Shown: piece after piece, positions 23,051 through 36,493 of the stretch
Position numbering within the stretch: the stretch's first letter is position 1
How the letters are laid out: each line of letters starts with the position of its first letter
NCBI GenBank assembly: GCA_002221725.1
Contig: NJFT01000160.1
Span: 30,620 to 94,619, forward strand
Direction of reading: 5' to 3'
Length of the DNA: 64,000 nucleotides
Source: Scedosporium boydii
Lineage: Eukaryota; Ascomycota; Sordariomycetes; Microascales; Microascaceae
Made by a program: the position numbers and the translations under genes
Notes under the pieces: generated by a model
The model's database searches: none
The model's input: the letters and a program-made list of their open reading frames with translations, nothing else
What the model was told of the DNA's origin: nothing

Positions 23051-24382
23051 TTAGTATTGGCGATACTCGGTAGACTTATCAACCGAGTTAACATCGCCGT
23101 AGCCCATCGCTAGAAACTCGTCGTTAAAGTTGAAATTGAGGTCTCCAATTTCTCCCATCTCGTCCCGAATTTCGGGATGTCCCTGAGCTCTTTTCGTGTC
23201 GTAGCCCTCGAGGTTCTGGAACAGTTGATCGGCACAAAAGTCTTCGGGATGCCCCTCGTCGGCTTCAGAAACCTCGCCCGACGTCGCTCCGATTAAGTTG
23301 GGCAGCTGGTCGAGAGACTGTTCGCCGTGGTCGGGGACCGTGGGGAAATCGAAAAAGGCGCCAATGTTGCTGTGGCTCATCGTGTTGTAAGTCGGCGTTA
23401 TCATGTTGCCCCACATGTTCGACGGTGTCGTCAGGCCAGCGCTCAGGAGCGGCGTGTCGTTGTCGGCGAAACTAGTCGCGTTAAAGAGGTCGAATCCTGC
23501 GTTTGCCGTGGACATATAGAGTGGGTACCTTGGGATGCGGGACATGTCGAGAGGAGCAGGGTGGTGGCTAGCCATGGAAGCGCCGAGGATATCGCCGAGC
23601 ATTGGTGATCCGGATTCTTCGCCAGAGTCGGGGGTGGTATCGCCCGAAGCTTCGTGTTGAGGGCTGCCAGTAAAGCTCTGCATGGCACCAGACGATCTCC
23701 GTCTCCTTGCGATGGAGCTGGGCCGCCCGAGAGATACGGATGACCTGTTCTTTAGAGCTGGCCTAGGTTGGGCCGCAGGCTTTTGAACGCCGGGGAAAGT
23801 GGGCGACGTGACAAGGCTCGACCGTCGGGCTCGTGAGGTAGCTTTCGTGTGGTGGCGGGTCGGGGCGATGTCGCTCGTGGTTAACTGAGGGGGAGTTGAT
23901 GCGTCCGACGAAGGAGATGCTTTTTGTGAGCAAGAGCAAGCACCACCATGGTTGCAGCAGCACGTTTCTATCACCCAGAGTGTTCTGTTAGATCCCGGCA
24001 TCTTCGGGGCTCACACAGCTTGACCTCGGGCATGCCGGATTATCACTTACGGGAGTGGCCCTCGAGGGTTGGTTGCAAGTGAATGCACTTGCTAGGCTTG
24101 ATTCCGCAGTCACACTTGACATGGGCAGACCGGGACTTGCGCATTGCTCTACAATGCGCACATTGAGATACCGGCCGGCCCTTCTTGTTAATGTGCTGGA
24201 GTGGTCGGTCTTCAGAACCAGTTCTGTGTTAGTCGTGCGTGTCCAGCGACGCTGCATGCCTGCTGCTTACACCTGTGCAGCCGTGGATTTCCTCACTAAT
24301 ACTAACCTGAGTGTTGACAGTTGCTCACACGATGGCCGCGAACGCAGGCCTCGCAAGCATATTTCTCGCCGTCGATAATCAT
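23051..24382 (-). CDS. Copper-fist transcription factor
   Basis: Copper-responsive regulator of 383 residues from exons 24382-24307, 24209-24051 and 23967-23051. It begins MIIDGEKYACEACVRGHRVS with the zinc-site pattern C10, C13, C22, H24. This is followed by KKGRPVSQCAHCR, the minor-groove KGRP motif, and a Cys-containing copper region (KCDCGIKPSKC). Across intron 2 the sequence joins to GHSQTCCCNHGGACSCSQK, a second cysteine motif also seen in filamentous copper-fist proteins of the AceA/CufA type. The remainder is Ser/Thr/Pro-rich with an acidic C-terminal activation-like tail (EEMGEIGDLNFNFNDEFLAM type composition). Family is certain. Whether it activates copper uptake genes or metal detoxification genes is not decidable here. 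Confidence 0.9.
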
Positions 24383-25245
24383 GTTGTTCGAAGCTAGCAA
24401 GAATGCAAGCTGGAGAAAAGAAAGGGAAAAAAAAAGTGAAAAAAAGATAAGGGTAGGAAAGGAAGCCGGGGGAAGTAAATCTTAGGGACTTGAGACAAGT
24501 TTCGTCAAGGCCCTAGAACCCTGGTTCATTTACTCTTCTCGGATCTTGTGATGGGTGAGGAAGATGGGAATTGTCACAAGCTTCCTTGGCTCGGTTGGCA
24601 AGCAATTGTCGAAGAGCCGCAAGAAGAAAAAGAGAGAGCAAACGATGGCGAAGAGGAGGGGAGGATTTCGGTTCCGGAACGGTCACGATTTCATTTCAGA
24701 AATTGTTGGTTGTCGAGGTTCTTCGTCAATTCGGGATCAAGTTTCATAAAACTCTTGGAGAGAAGCTCTGTGCAAAAAGAAAAAAAAAGAAAAAAAAAAA
24801 GCTGTTCCAAAACGGACGAAGAGTGGAGCGAGGGGTGTGTATGAGCAACAGCAGAAACGAACAGGCGCCTCGTGCGGTCGAGTGGGTGTGTCGTAGACGA
24901 TGGGAGTGCGCTTGATAGGGAAGCAGAGGGGTGTCGATCGAGTCAAAGGCGGAATTGGGGAAAAGAGCAATGACTTGCTCTTGGGGAGAGGGAAGCCGTC
25001 AAAGTCGTAATAATCGTGTAAGTGCTTTGATCTGTATCTAACAGATCATTGATGCACAAACTCGGGGGTCGCGCGGGCAGTTGTTAGCGGGTTTTAGCAG
25101 AGAGCCGAGTTTGAGCAATGACTCCGTTATCGGGATGGTTTCAACTGGCGGCGAATCATCGACGTGCCAATAGGTGTGCTGGTTCGCTAAGCAAGTCGAC
25201 AGGTGGATATTTTTTTTGTATTTTAGGTTTTAGTTTGTCCTCGAG

Positions 25246-25318
25246 TGGGTGTATGTATATGTGTGTGTGTCGGATGTGTGTTGTATGTGTGTTGTATGTG
25301 AGTGTATATATGTGTTGC
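25246..25318. repeat. TG-rich imperfect microsatellite
   Basis: Alternating T and G with ATG/TATG interruptions (TGTGTGTG, TGTGTTGTATG repeated) over about 70 bp, about 0.9 kb upstream of the copper-fist gene start. Likely a simple sequence repeat. Confidence 0.75.
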
Positions 25319-28300
25319 CTTTTGGTGTTTTCTTTTTCTCTTGTGTCGTGCACCGTGAAAATGAATATATAAAAACGTCAAAGGCCAAGACAGCCGGGGC
25401 TCGTTTTCAAATGTAGCTTAGGAATTTCGGTTTCGGTCGGGAGGAGAGGAAGCTCGTACGACAGTTTGAAGGCCGAGGGAACCAGGCAGTGGACAACGGT
25501 GGATGGTGTCGAAGGGAACAAGAGTAGATGAGCTGTGTGCCCTGTGCGTGCTCTTTCTTCCGCCCAATGGTGGAGGGGCTGTCGACTACCGCGGGAATGA
25601 TGAATGTCTGGTGTGTGTTGGACTAGGACAGGTATGTAGTGTTCGGTTCATAAACCTGCAGTGGTCTCGGATCGTGGTGCGTCAACTGGTCGGATTATAC
25701 TACCGCTAACCGGTAGAAAGGGGAATTCATGTATATGCGTGAAGGGTTGAGTACAACACACAGCACAGCACAACACAAGCCGGGAGGAATCGCAGGGGAG
25801 GGAATACAAGGCAGTGGTTTTCCGACCAGAGACGAACAGGAACGAAACTCGCCCGAGTGATATTGAATCGAGAAGGGGGCAAAAAATCACATCAAAGATA
25901 TACGGAGGAAACGCTGGAGCGCAAGAAAGACCCAAGGGAGAATTTAGAGGACTAGGAAGGTCACAACGGGGTGCGTTTCCTTTTTATTATTTTGGACTCT
26001 GAAAAAGACCGGAAAGCAGCTGGGCTACTGGCGAGGTCCAGTTTACGCTGGAGAAACGACAGAGACTCGTTGCCATTGTAGCAGCACCCCAGGTGTACAA
26101 CAGCGACCCTAGCATGTTGTCGCGAGGTGAGCAGAGAAAACATGAAGTCAGCCGCGAGAGGAGCTGGTCGAAAGCAAGGCCGGCGAAGGTACACGATTGT
26201 CCAATGTACTCCCCACCACTGTACGAAGATTAGGGCACTGGCGAACCAAGACTGTCCTAAGCTAGTAACGTACTTGGAGTCCGTATGACAGGCAGGAGCA
26301 ATTGATAAAAGAGGCTTCTAGCGGGGGGAAGGGAGGGGCGTCCGCATTGCTTGCTACCGGGGGGAGTACGTACTTGTGTTCAGTATCATTGGCAGCACCC
26401 ACCGGCAACTCGCAAGGGCATCTAATTTCAGATAAATCCACGCCCCAGGATGCTTGGGGGTGTATCGAACAAGTCTCTCCTTGCTGTTATTACTTCACCC
26501 TTGTATTATCGGTAGACCCTGAAGTACGAAGTACATCAATCGAAGCAGTTGCAGACGATCCCTCGGAGCCCAGCACTGGTCATAGTGGGGTAGTCAATAC
26601 CCTGGGAGCCTCACAAAATCTCGAGTGGGGGTTTTTCGCGGGTTGGCTGGGATCATGATGGAAGGGATTGAGGAGAGCCGGCACCAGACCAGCAAGGATG
26701 GGATCCATGAAATTCACGATCGGGGATCATGGAAGAATGGCGTCTTGTGCACCCTTCTTTTGTGCAATCTTCTATCCTGCTGTTGTACTTCGTAATCGAG
26801 GCAAGCAGGGAAATTTGAATATTTAAATATGTAGCTACTTCATTGGAGATACGAAAGCTGAGCGATCTATTGATGCATCTGGTTCGTACGATCAATTACA
26901 CCATCCGGGCATTTTGCTCCATGTCTAGGGACTGCCAGGGACTGTCAGGACTGTCCCCAAAACCCCAGAGATACGACTCGGCAGAGCAGGGGACCAGGGG
27001 AGTGTTAGCTGGCAGTCTGTTCAAGGTGAGTTTTAAGTGTGCATTGTGCAACTGATCAAAACTGAAAAGTATTGTCAGCATATGACGATGCGATAAGTCC
27101 GTTCGCCATCCCATCCATCCCATTTCCCATATGAGTAGAGTAGAGTTGACGACGAAGTACATCCCATCCATGGCATCCATCATCTATGACCTCCATCCAG
27201 CATCCATGCCTGTCTGCAATGCAGCACACCCTTCTTCTCGGTCGGCCGAATTAACTTCGAGCTCGGCGCTTGCTGGGTCCTTAGCCGAGCCCACCATGGC
27301 AGACAATGCTAGTAAAATACAATTGAATACAAGTGTACTTCGTAGTTCTCCACCCTCCATTGTTCATCGTTCATCCCGAGTCGTGTCCCGAATTGCACCT
27401 TCAGGTCTTGGAATATTCAGGGTTCAGCCATTCGCCGCTGCTTGTTTGTTTCTATCGGTCATTCCATACGGCCCAGATAGAAGCAGTCTTGGGCTTCGTA
27501 ATGACTCCAATCAATGATTACCGACAATTTGAGCCGAAATCAAGGGGTTAATACTGCTCTTTGGACGGGTGAATGAAGCAGGATTGCAGCTTGATCTTAG
27601 TGGACCTGGTAAGTATTATGGGAGTGGATTGGAGTGGATTCGATTTGGTCTGGCCTTGTGCGTCATCAGGAACTCGACCCGTGGTGTCAAAATTATCGAG
27701 GTCTCATCTCATATCCGTCCATCCCCTTTGGGTCTCCTAGTGTAGTGTAGCACTAACAAACCTAGCCTAAGTTCACAAGCGCCCACTTTTTTCACAATTT
27801 TCTTTTTGCATTGTTGCAATTGTGTCGCTTGCTTACGTATGATGCGGGTTTGGATGTGCTACAGGATGAGCAGCACGCACTCCATACCAAAGGTACACGA
27901 TGCAATACAGTGAGCGGACCCAGATCGACCAAACTGGATGCTACATGCTTGTAAGTCGAGGGAGGGGGGTGATGGCAAACCTCAAAATACACCACATTCA
28001 GATATGTCGCTGTGCGGAGCTCTCCCCGTAGAAAACAACGGCTGGCTCGGCCTAAGAGAGCAAAAGGCGGGATGTGATGGCCGCAAAGGGGCAACTCCCC
28101 CATACTCCATCCCACTCTCAAAAGCCTGCGGTCGAGCCAAGATGGTGAAGAGAACCGAGCATAGCCAAAGCCAAGCCTGCGTTTCCGACACCCCGCCCAA
28201 TCACTCTTTCGGAGGAAGAGAAAGCGCCGACGTCCTGCCTCAGTGCCTCTCGACTATCATTTCTCTTTTCCCCCCTCCTTTAACTGTGGTTGGCCCCTCA

Positions 28301-30524
28301 GCTCCGTTCCTCCCCGCGTTCACTGCAGGATCGCTGCAGAACGGATGGGCTAGGTTGCCTGGCCACAGCAGGATCGTAATGTACACCAGAGGCGTATATG
28401 TACGCGCAGATGCAGGGTGCTGGCTTTCTCCAGCCTCTAGCGGCAGGTGTGGCGGTTAAGCAGTCATGAACTGCGCTTCTCCTGCCGGAAGGGTCTGGGT
28501 GGTCTGGGTGTCCGTGAATAATGTTAATACCAAGTTGGTCTTTGGACCAGATGAGAGAGTTGACCCCACAACAAATCGGGATGGTGGAAGTATCCCCCAA
28601 GGATTGATTGATCGGAGAAGGACCAGTCGCTTTCGTAGAGTCCTCTGAGCAATTGAACCTATGTGGGATTCGACCAGTTAACTTCGTATCGGTGCCGGCC
28701 AAGACGAACAACGTTTGATTGATCGATCAATGGTAAGATCGAGTGCCAGGCTGGCTACACGAGGGTCCCAGCCCTTCCCGAAACCATCATGTTTCAAGGT
28801 CCGCTCAGGATAGACTCAACTTCCTTGATTTGATGGGTCAATCCCGCCATTAACGGCGAATCGCAACTGACCAGGCGCGCAACGTTGCGCTATAGCCTAG
28901 CTGGCAGGCACAAAACCCACATTCTAACCAACGCTGGACTGAGCTGTACCAGTGACCCCAAATCCACATCAATTGATCTCGATGCTGTGCATCACAGCAC
29001 ACGCCCACTTCCCGGGTCCTAATGTCCCCCCAAAATCATGAATACTTCCATCGCTCTAACCTGCCCATTTTCTGTGTTGTCTCTGCAGGAAGCATGGAAA
29101 AAATTTTCCACCACACCTCTACTCCCTTGATTATCTTCTATTATAGGAAACGGAATTCTGTTTCCCTTCCTTCTCTTAAACTATTCACGCGACCAACGTT
29201 TGATGCCGGCTCACTCGGCACTTGGGGGTGGAAAGCAAGAAAGAGTGTGAGCAAGAGACGATGGAAAGCGAATTTGCTAGAAGCTTTCCGTCTTTTTCCC
29301 TTGCTTCCCCTCCCCATTCACGACAGTGAAGGAACGAAATCGTCCGAGGGTGTATCATGGCCCTCCAGTAAGCATCAAGACGTTGAGCTTAGAGCCATGC
29401 AAGAGGAAATGGAAAATCGGCCCTGGCTAAGACCATCCTCGGCTATCTCCACCTACGAAAATACGCTATTGGCAGTCGGTTGCACCCGCAGAACAGCACC
29501 TAGGGTTCTATGGAACGCAGCCAGCTGGCTCGGCAGAGAGACCCCTCGATCCTTCAAGTGAAGTGCTGTCACTGACATCATGCACGCATCAGCCGAGTCC
29601 AACCTCCAAGCTCGAACCTCAGGGCAGATCGTCGAATGGGAGAAAAGATACGCCACTAGCTTAAATTTGAGAGGCAAGAGAAGGGCTGTTCTAAGCCAAG
29701 CGAGACAAGGCGGTGGTGGTAATTATGTAGGAAACTAAATATTAGGACATCAACGTGACCAGAAGTGATCGGAAAGAGATTCATCTTGCGGTCCTCAGCG
29801 GAGATTGCGGAATTCTGGAAAGGGCGTATTGATTTGAGCAATCAATGACCGGGGCTATCGCTGGAATATCAGTGGGTATTGGAGGTTATCAGACAGCCTG
29901 GCTAGCTCATTACGTTGATTAATAGAAACATCTCCACCCCATCCATCATCGCGAGGTTGCTCGGAAAAGGCCCACGGAATCTAGGCAATCTTGGGAAAGG
30001 CTGGTGCCCGTCATTAATCCTTCATGCCATGCGAGCTTTGAGCTACTCCATACCAGCCATGTCGTGTGGAGTGCTGATTTTACCAGCATGACCACATCCA
30101 GATGAAGCCAAGTCCGAACTAATATGCCCATCATCGATGTTGATGCTTGAACAGTGCAGCCACTACTGTACTCATCGACCACCACCAACCACACGACACT
30201 AGTATTCTTATTACGAAGTGACTCCATCAATCCGCCAAATCCCTTCCGGCCGACCCCATTGCCGCACCTCAGGCCAGCACCGCCAGATCGGGATGGTGAT
30301 GCGTAACCTCCCCGATTCAGCAGGAGCCGGTCGAATGAGATGCCTAAAATGGTGGACAACCCCAGAGAGTTGACACCATCGTCGCCCGAGTGCTACTGAA
30401 TCGAAACGGGGTGGCTTGGAATTACCCTTCTAACCCTCTTAGGACAGAGCCAAGAAGTCTCACCGAGGCTCCTTCTCCCGAATACCCCAAGTTTCAAGTC
30501 CACGGCTTATTGCTGCGGGCTCCA

Positions 30525-30568
30525 TTTTTTTCTTTTTTTTTTTTTTTTTTCTTTTCTCTTTTTTTGCT
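30525..30568. repeat. Poly-T tract
   Basis: About 40 bases of nearly pure T on the + strand with a few C interruptions. It may be a simple repeat, or the poly(A) end of an old minus-strand retroposed copy; no element body is recognised beside it. Confidence 0.7.
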
Positions 30569-33500
30569 CCTTCTCTTTTGTTGTCGCCTTTTTTACTGCA
30601 AGTCGGCTAGATGTGGGTACGCGGACTGTGGACAGTCCGTTAATATCACGGAGGGGACTGGTTGAATTTCCTGCTTCGTATCCATTGGAGTTGGGGACTC
30701 TATCGGCCCCTTTTCCTTCTTCCCTTCTATTCTCTTCTCCTTTTTCCATCCGGGTTCTCCATCTCTTACGCGGATGCAACGAGGATGAAGCGGCTAATTC
30801 GCCCGGTTCGTTATCACAGCTTTGTGATCGGCCCGTCATCTGAAGCAAATGGAACGGCCTTCGGCGCCAAGAATTCCTTTTTGCTCTGCCTCCCATATTA
30901 CCAGGCGGAGCTTCAGGATGGAAGGGCGCCCCGGAGGTGATGGTGACTGGCAAAACGCCGGTGTTATTTTCTGAGCTTCAGACACAGGTTATGTACAATG
31001 GTGCGCCTCAATCAAGTATTGCTCCGTACTTCGTACTTGTTCCAAATGGGCGACTTGGCTGAAGCTTGTTGACGTATCACAGGACCCTGTTTGGAAATGG
31101 CCAACTTGGGGTCGTGCTCGTCATCCGTAATCTCCCGGAAGAAAGCTGCACCCCGAACCTTAGCTTCATGATTTTAGCTTACCCCAGAAAAGCAGGAAGA
31201 AACACGAGCTGAATCGCCCAGCTTCCCAAAACATGTTCTCTTACCCGAGGTCCTTCGGTCCTTGTGCATTTTTTCCCCCCAACCTTCTTCCTACAGACCG
31301 AGCAGTGCACGCGAGTTTTAAAGTCAGGGAAAACGCACGCATGCTGATGTGTTCAAACTGCCGTCATTCGTGGCAGCGTCTTGAGCCAAGGTTCCATGTG
31401 CAGCATCCTCCGCGGATTCGACATTTGATGTACCGTACCTGCGTATCTCCACAATCTCTGAAATCCAAGAATGCACTCTCATGAAAGTACGAAGTACAAT
31501 GTCAAGTCTCCCTTCGTAACTCTACCTGTCCGACACCCGCCGTTGCCGGTTCGGCGGGCGCCTGGCCCGAGTACCGAGAGATCAGCCACCAGAAGCCTGA
31601 CCAGTTACCGCCAGGCTCTGTCAAAACGGGCGGAGGCACCACTCAACAGCAACGAACTCTACTCTCACACCCGCCCCCCCTCCCCTCCATTCAAACGAGT
31701 ATTAGTCTTGGCAATGAGGAGAAGACCTGATGCAGTATTATTCTATCCACTGCGCAAGTACCTGAGTATTCTAGGTTTTCATTGAATCCCGTCAGCAAAA
31801 AGGATTGCGGGGAAGCGGCAATGCTATTTCGGTTGAGAGGAGATAATAAAACAAGATCGAAAAGAGCAAGGCTTGCAAAGGCGCAAGGATGAGGGTTCAA
31901 CGACGAAGCGTTTGAGAATCACGGCAAGCCAAATGAAATGCGAACTACTCCCTGCCGAACACTTAAAACTAATTTCGGGCAGTTTTCTAGAAGACATTTC
32001 GAAACTTGATTCCACCACCAATCAGCGCGAGCCTCAACTTTTCGCTTCTCTGCTGAGGTAAGCAAATTTCGCTTGACCTAGAGCCGTGCGAGGATCCCCT
32101 TAAAACTGTGATTTACAGCTGTGCCTCCACCCAACAAAAATTCTTCGCACCAACAACTCCATTGTTTTGACAGGAAATTTTCTACCTCAACTGCTCTCTC
32201 TCTCTCACCTAGTCAGGCTTATCTTCTTCTCTCAGAGTTAAAACTTGCTTCAGAGAGCAATCAAGCTTTCTATCATCTCATAAACATCAATCTGGTGCGC
32301 CGGCACCATCTGATGCTAACTCCAAGCATTTTGTTTCCTTCTTCGGCTCTACCACCCTTTTCGAGGCATGCACGCATCGCATCGGTCCAAATGGTCCCAA
32401 GCTAGGGCGTCAAGAACCTTGATTATCCTTGGATGATAATTTCTGCGTTGTTACGCATCTTGACGCTGCCATCCTGCCGATTGTGCCCGAAGCTTTTGCC
32501 TCCCTGACACCAACATTCGCCCTTTCGACTTTGAATCGGCGAGTTCCTGCCTACACCTTCCCAAACAGTCTTGAAGATGACGAATCAAAATCTCATGCCT
32601 CAGGCGCTACCCAATCCAAGATGAGATGCAAGGTCAGTAGATACCGTGTTCTCGTCTTCGTGACTAGGATCCCATTCGCAGTTTCTGCTACCCCAGCCTC
32701 GAACCATTTTCGCTTCTTCAAACTGTCGGTCAAGCAGTGGCGGACCTGAAGCTCTCCAGGAGAGCTTAGGTGGATACCACGGTCTCTTAAGGCCTTGGCT
32801 ATTTTACAGCCGCTCCATCAAGGGTGGTGAGCTACCATCATCCGACCCCCCATTTGGAGTCTTCTCAGAAGCCGATCTTCATTCTCCCTACTGGTCACAA
32901 TCTTTGGGAAGTTGGGGCCTTGGACTTATCCTCCCATTTCGTCATGGTTGCCACTTGGGACAACGTCGCTTCTATCTCTTTTTTTTTTATTCCCCCCACG
33001 CTCTTAGCTTCTACCAACGTGCTAGGGTGGGCAACCTGGCTACTCTATGTATCCTGTACCTATCCAACACGGGGGTTGCATCCACCCCACGTGTGCCGCT
33101 GATAGCTTCAACTCATGGAGTAAGGTACAGCCTCATCGAGGCCCAATCTCCCAAAGATGATACCGGGGCATGTCGAACAATCTCCTGGCGATCGATTGTC
33201 GGGATTTATTGATCAAGAGGAACAGGATGCATGACTTATATTGAACGTCAATGTTCACCCCCTTGGAAACAACCTAAAGTCAGCCCTTGGTGGTCATGCC
33301 TGACTGTGTCCTGTTCAGGCGCATCATTCGGTCGCTGATGAGAATTCTGTGCAACCATTCACCATCAGCTGCTGAGTGTGGGCGTCCCACCTCCCTGCGA
33401 GGTGAGATGCTCGTGGCTGCTTTGGTGCCCTCTTGGTCGACTAGATCTTTTTTTTTTATCCCTGCGACGATCCTGCGTTGCCTTCATCTTGGATGTGGCT

Positions 33501-36462
33501 TGCTTCTCTTTTCCTATCTTTTTGGAGGTGGTCGCATCAATTCCCTTACACGTTTATGGAAAGTTCCAATATCAGTGCGAGGGTGAGGAGCGGGACCTCC
33601 GAGGTGGTTTGTGTGACAGCAACCTGAAAGAGGACCACGGAACCTCTCCCACGTTCCCCACGTTCGTCTGCAGATATGATATGGCTACGAGGTACCAGGA
33701 AAAATGTACCCCCGCTACGTCGTCATTTTGCCTACCCGGGAATGGTACGGGTGTGCCCTCCACTTCGGCCGTGTCCGCTCTGGATCATGTCACCTAGTGG
33801 TGAAGGGTTGTCAAGACGAGTGGTGACTGGTGGGAGAGCCTTCATCATCTGCAAGAAGACTCTAGTCTTGATGGATCAGAAAAAATTTTTGCCAGCATCT
33901 ACGTTTTCGAGCGTAGTATCGGCACTCGCTGTCGCTTATTCACCGTTGGCGCGAGTGTTTTCGCTTCTGGCATAGAAGAAGATTTTACAGACCCGTTGCT
34001 GGGCACCCGGCCTAGAGAGCTCGTTCTGTAGCTCCACGACAGGCCGGGAATCAGCTGTGGTTACATAATACGTACACGTGTGATTTTGGATGGTTGATGG
34101 CAGGTCGACTTGTAAATCAATCTATCATCCTGTCTTAGGAGGGCAACTTAATTTCCGCCTGCACTTTCACTTGGATGAAGTAAACGCCAATGGAATGTGC
34201 TTGGCCATAAGATTGAAGCCAATTCTATCTTTCCGCCGGTCAACAGGACCGACCTTCCCTCCTAGTTGATACTACTCAATGGTTACTTTGAAATGAAGCA
34301 AATATCATGCACCATGTGCAGACAACATTGAACTGGTGGTAACACCCAAGCAACCTTGATTTTTCTTCTTGGTATTATTACCCGTGATGGTGCATAAGAA
34401 TATGGCAGACCCTAGCCGCACCCTACCCTACCTCTTGACATACCAACTAGCGTTGTGTAGTATACTTACATACACTAGCGTGGGCGACGCAGCGCATCGA
34501 ACAACCTCCCTGGACCCCTACGCTACACTCGCGAAGTAAATGCGTCGTCTGTGTGGAATCGGTCACCGATTCTTCGCCACCGGATTCGTCCCACGATGCC
34601 GTACCACCCCCTCCCTGCCGCCCCCCGGCGATCGGAGGGGCGCGAACGGGGGCCAAATCCATGGGACCCGGTTGAAGCTCATTCACGTAAAGCCAAGAGT
34701 CCGCGGAGGCGAAGCTGAACAATAAGCTTATGGCGAAAACCTACGAATATTTATATTTGCATACGGAACGGGCGCAGAAGGCAGAATAAGAAGAAATCGA
34801 TTCCGGGGTCGGAGGTTGGTGGCGTGGGTGGGGTCGGTTCATGTGAGGATGGAGAGCGAGAGATGAATTACACTGTACGGATGGATGAGGGCCTCCAATT
34901 TTTATCTTTACCTACGTTGCTAGGCATTACTAGACTATATTCCAAGAGGTGGACATCCAGGTTATTTTGGGGTGGGAGAGAAGGTGGAGGGTGAGGTTGG
35001 AGAGGGGGTGGGAGACAGCTCCAAATCCGCCTGTTTTGCACTTCGTATTGAACAGTATGTTTCTTTTGATACAGGCAACGTATGAGTCTGGACTAAGTTT
35101 ACAGCAAGTCTTGGCTTGGGGGAGAAGAATCACCCGCCGTTCGCTGCATCTTCTCGCGAGGGGGTCCAACCTCAAGTTCGGTTGTTGGAGAGCACACGGT
35201 TGGCCAAAGGTTGAACAAGAACTTACATAGTACATGGGGCAGTCGCCGATTTACCACATAAGGAAGAAGGGTGTGATATTGCGTCACCGATGGCTGGGGA
35301 GCCAAGAGAGTAGCGTCGCCTTTTTACTGGTCCCATGGGAGCTGTTAGCCGAATTGGGGGCCCCTGTTCATCAAACTCGACCATTATTAGTGCACACGAC
35401 GGGCGATTGAGCAGGGTCCTTACAGGGTTGGGGGGAGAGTGGACGATTTCGGCAAGCCTTGAATCCGGTGGTGGGGAAGAAGAAACGTAGTCTGCACTAC
35501 CTAATCTTGCTTTGTGCACTATTCTACTCCAAGTAAGAAAAAAGGCGTTCGCTTCGAGAGGGGCTCAAGGAGGAGGGGGTTTGCTTTTCTTCGTCCCTGC
35601 GTGCGGGGAGCATCAATTTTTTCCTTCTTCTGCCCGTCTCGAAGCGCCCCAACGTACATTCTTTAAAAAGAAAAATTGCTTGGCATTTTCTTTTCTCGAT
35701 TCCTCATCCCGGGCACCCCCTTTCTTCCGCGCCGGAGAGGGGGCCAAGTTCACCCCGCGAATAGGCGGACAAGGTTGGCGATATGGCATCATCCAAGCCA
35801 TTGAGTGTTCTCGTGAGGGTAGGAAGCGAATACTCTTAGGTAAGAGGAAGGAATCTACGGAAGGAGATTGGGATGTGGGTTTCTTGCGCCTTGGATCAGC
35901 TCCGAGATTTTGCTCCACGGCTTCGGAGGGTTTCGGGGCTGCCTTGACCGTCTATTCTTGTCGGTGATCCGGGTCCCTCTGGTTGTAGCTTGTACTCTTT
36001 CCCCATGGCGGAATTGATCAATGATGAGTTGCTGCTGCTTACGGGGGGTTTCAATCTACTAATACAATCAATGATGACATGATGCGGCGGGGGTTGGTCG
36101 GTCTTGGGGGCCACTCTCGGTCTGTATGTCCCTGACGATCGCAGTCGCTCGCTTCGCCAGGTTACTTTTACTCTCGGTCTGGGAGGGACGGTCTGGCCGC
36201 GTTGTCTGTGATGTGTTGTCCCTGCTACCAAGTACGCTAAAGAACTGGGCCCAGAGCCACTTACCTTTCGCCTTTGCAATTGTATGTGGGATGTGGGATG
36301 TACTTCGTAGATGGGGCTCAACTTAATGGAGAATGGCAAATTTGGGCTAAATGATGATGAGAGAAGTTGCTTTTTACTTTTATGATTATTCCCCAGTTCT
36401 CGCTTGGGAACTAGACTTCGGAAGGATCGAATCTAGCATCAATTGATCGATGGCGGAAATCT

Positions 36463-36493
36463 GGAACCAAGAACCAAGGACCAAGGACCAGCA
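36463..36493. repeat. Short tandem repeat of GGACCAA-type 7-mers
   Basis: Four adjoining units of the form GGAACCAA, GAACCAA, GGACCAA, GGACCA. Simple sequence repeat in gene-free DNA. Confidence 0.65.

Noticed and set aside
27938..28459. 173-codon + strand frame
   Set aside because: Composition (Cys, Gly, Ser, Pro) and lack of motifs fit random open sequence; antisense frames are equally long.
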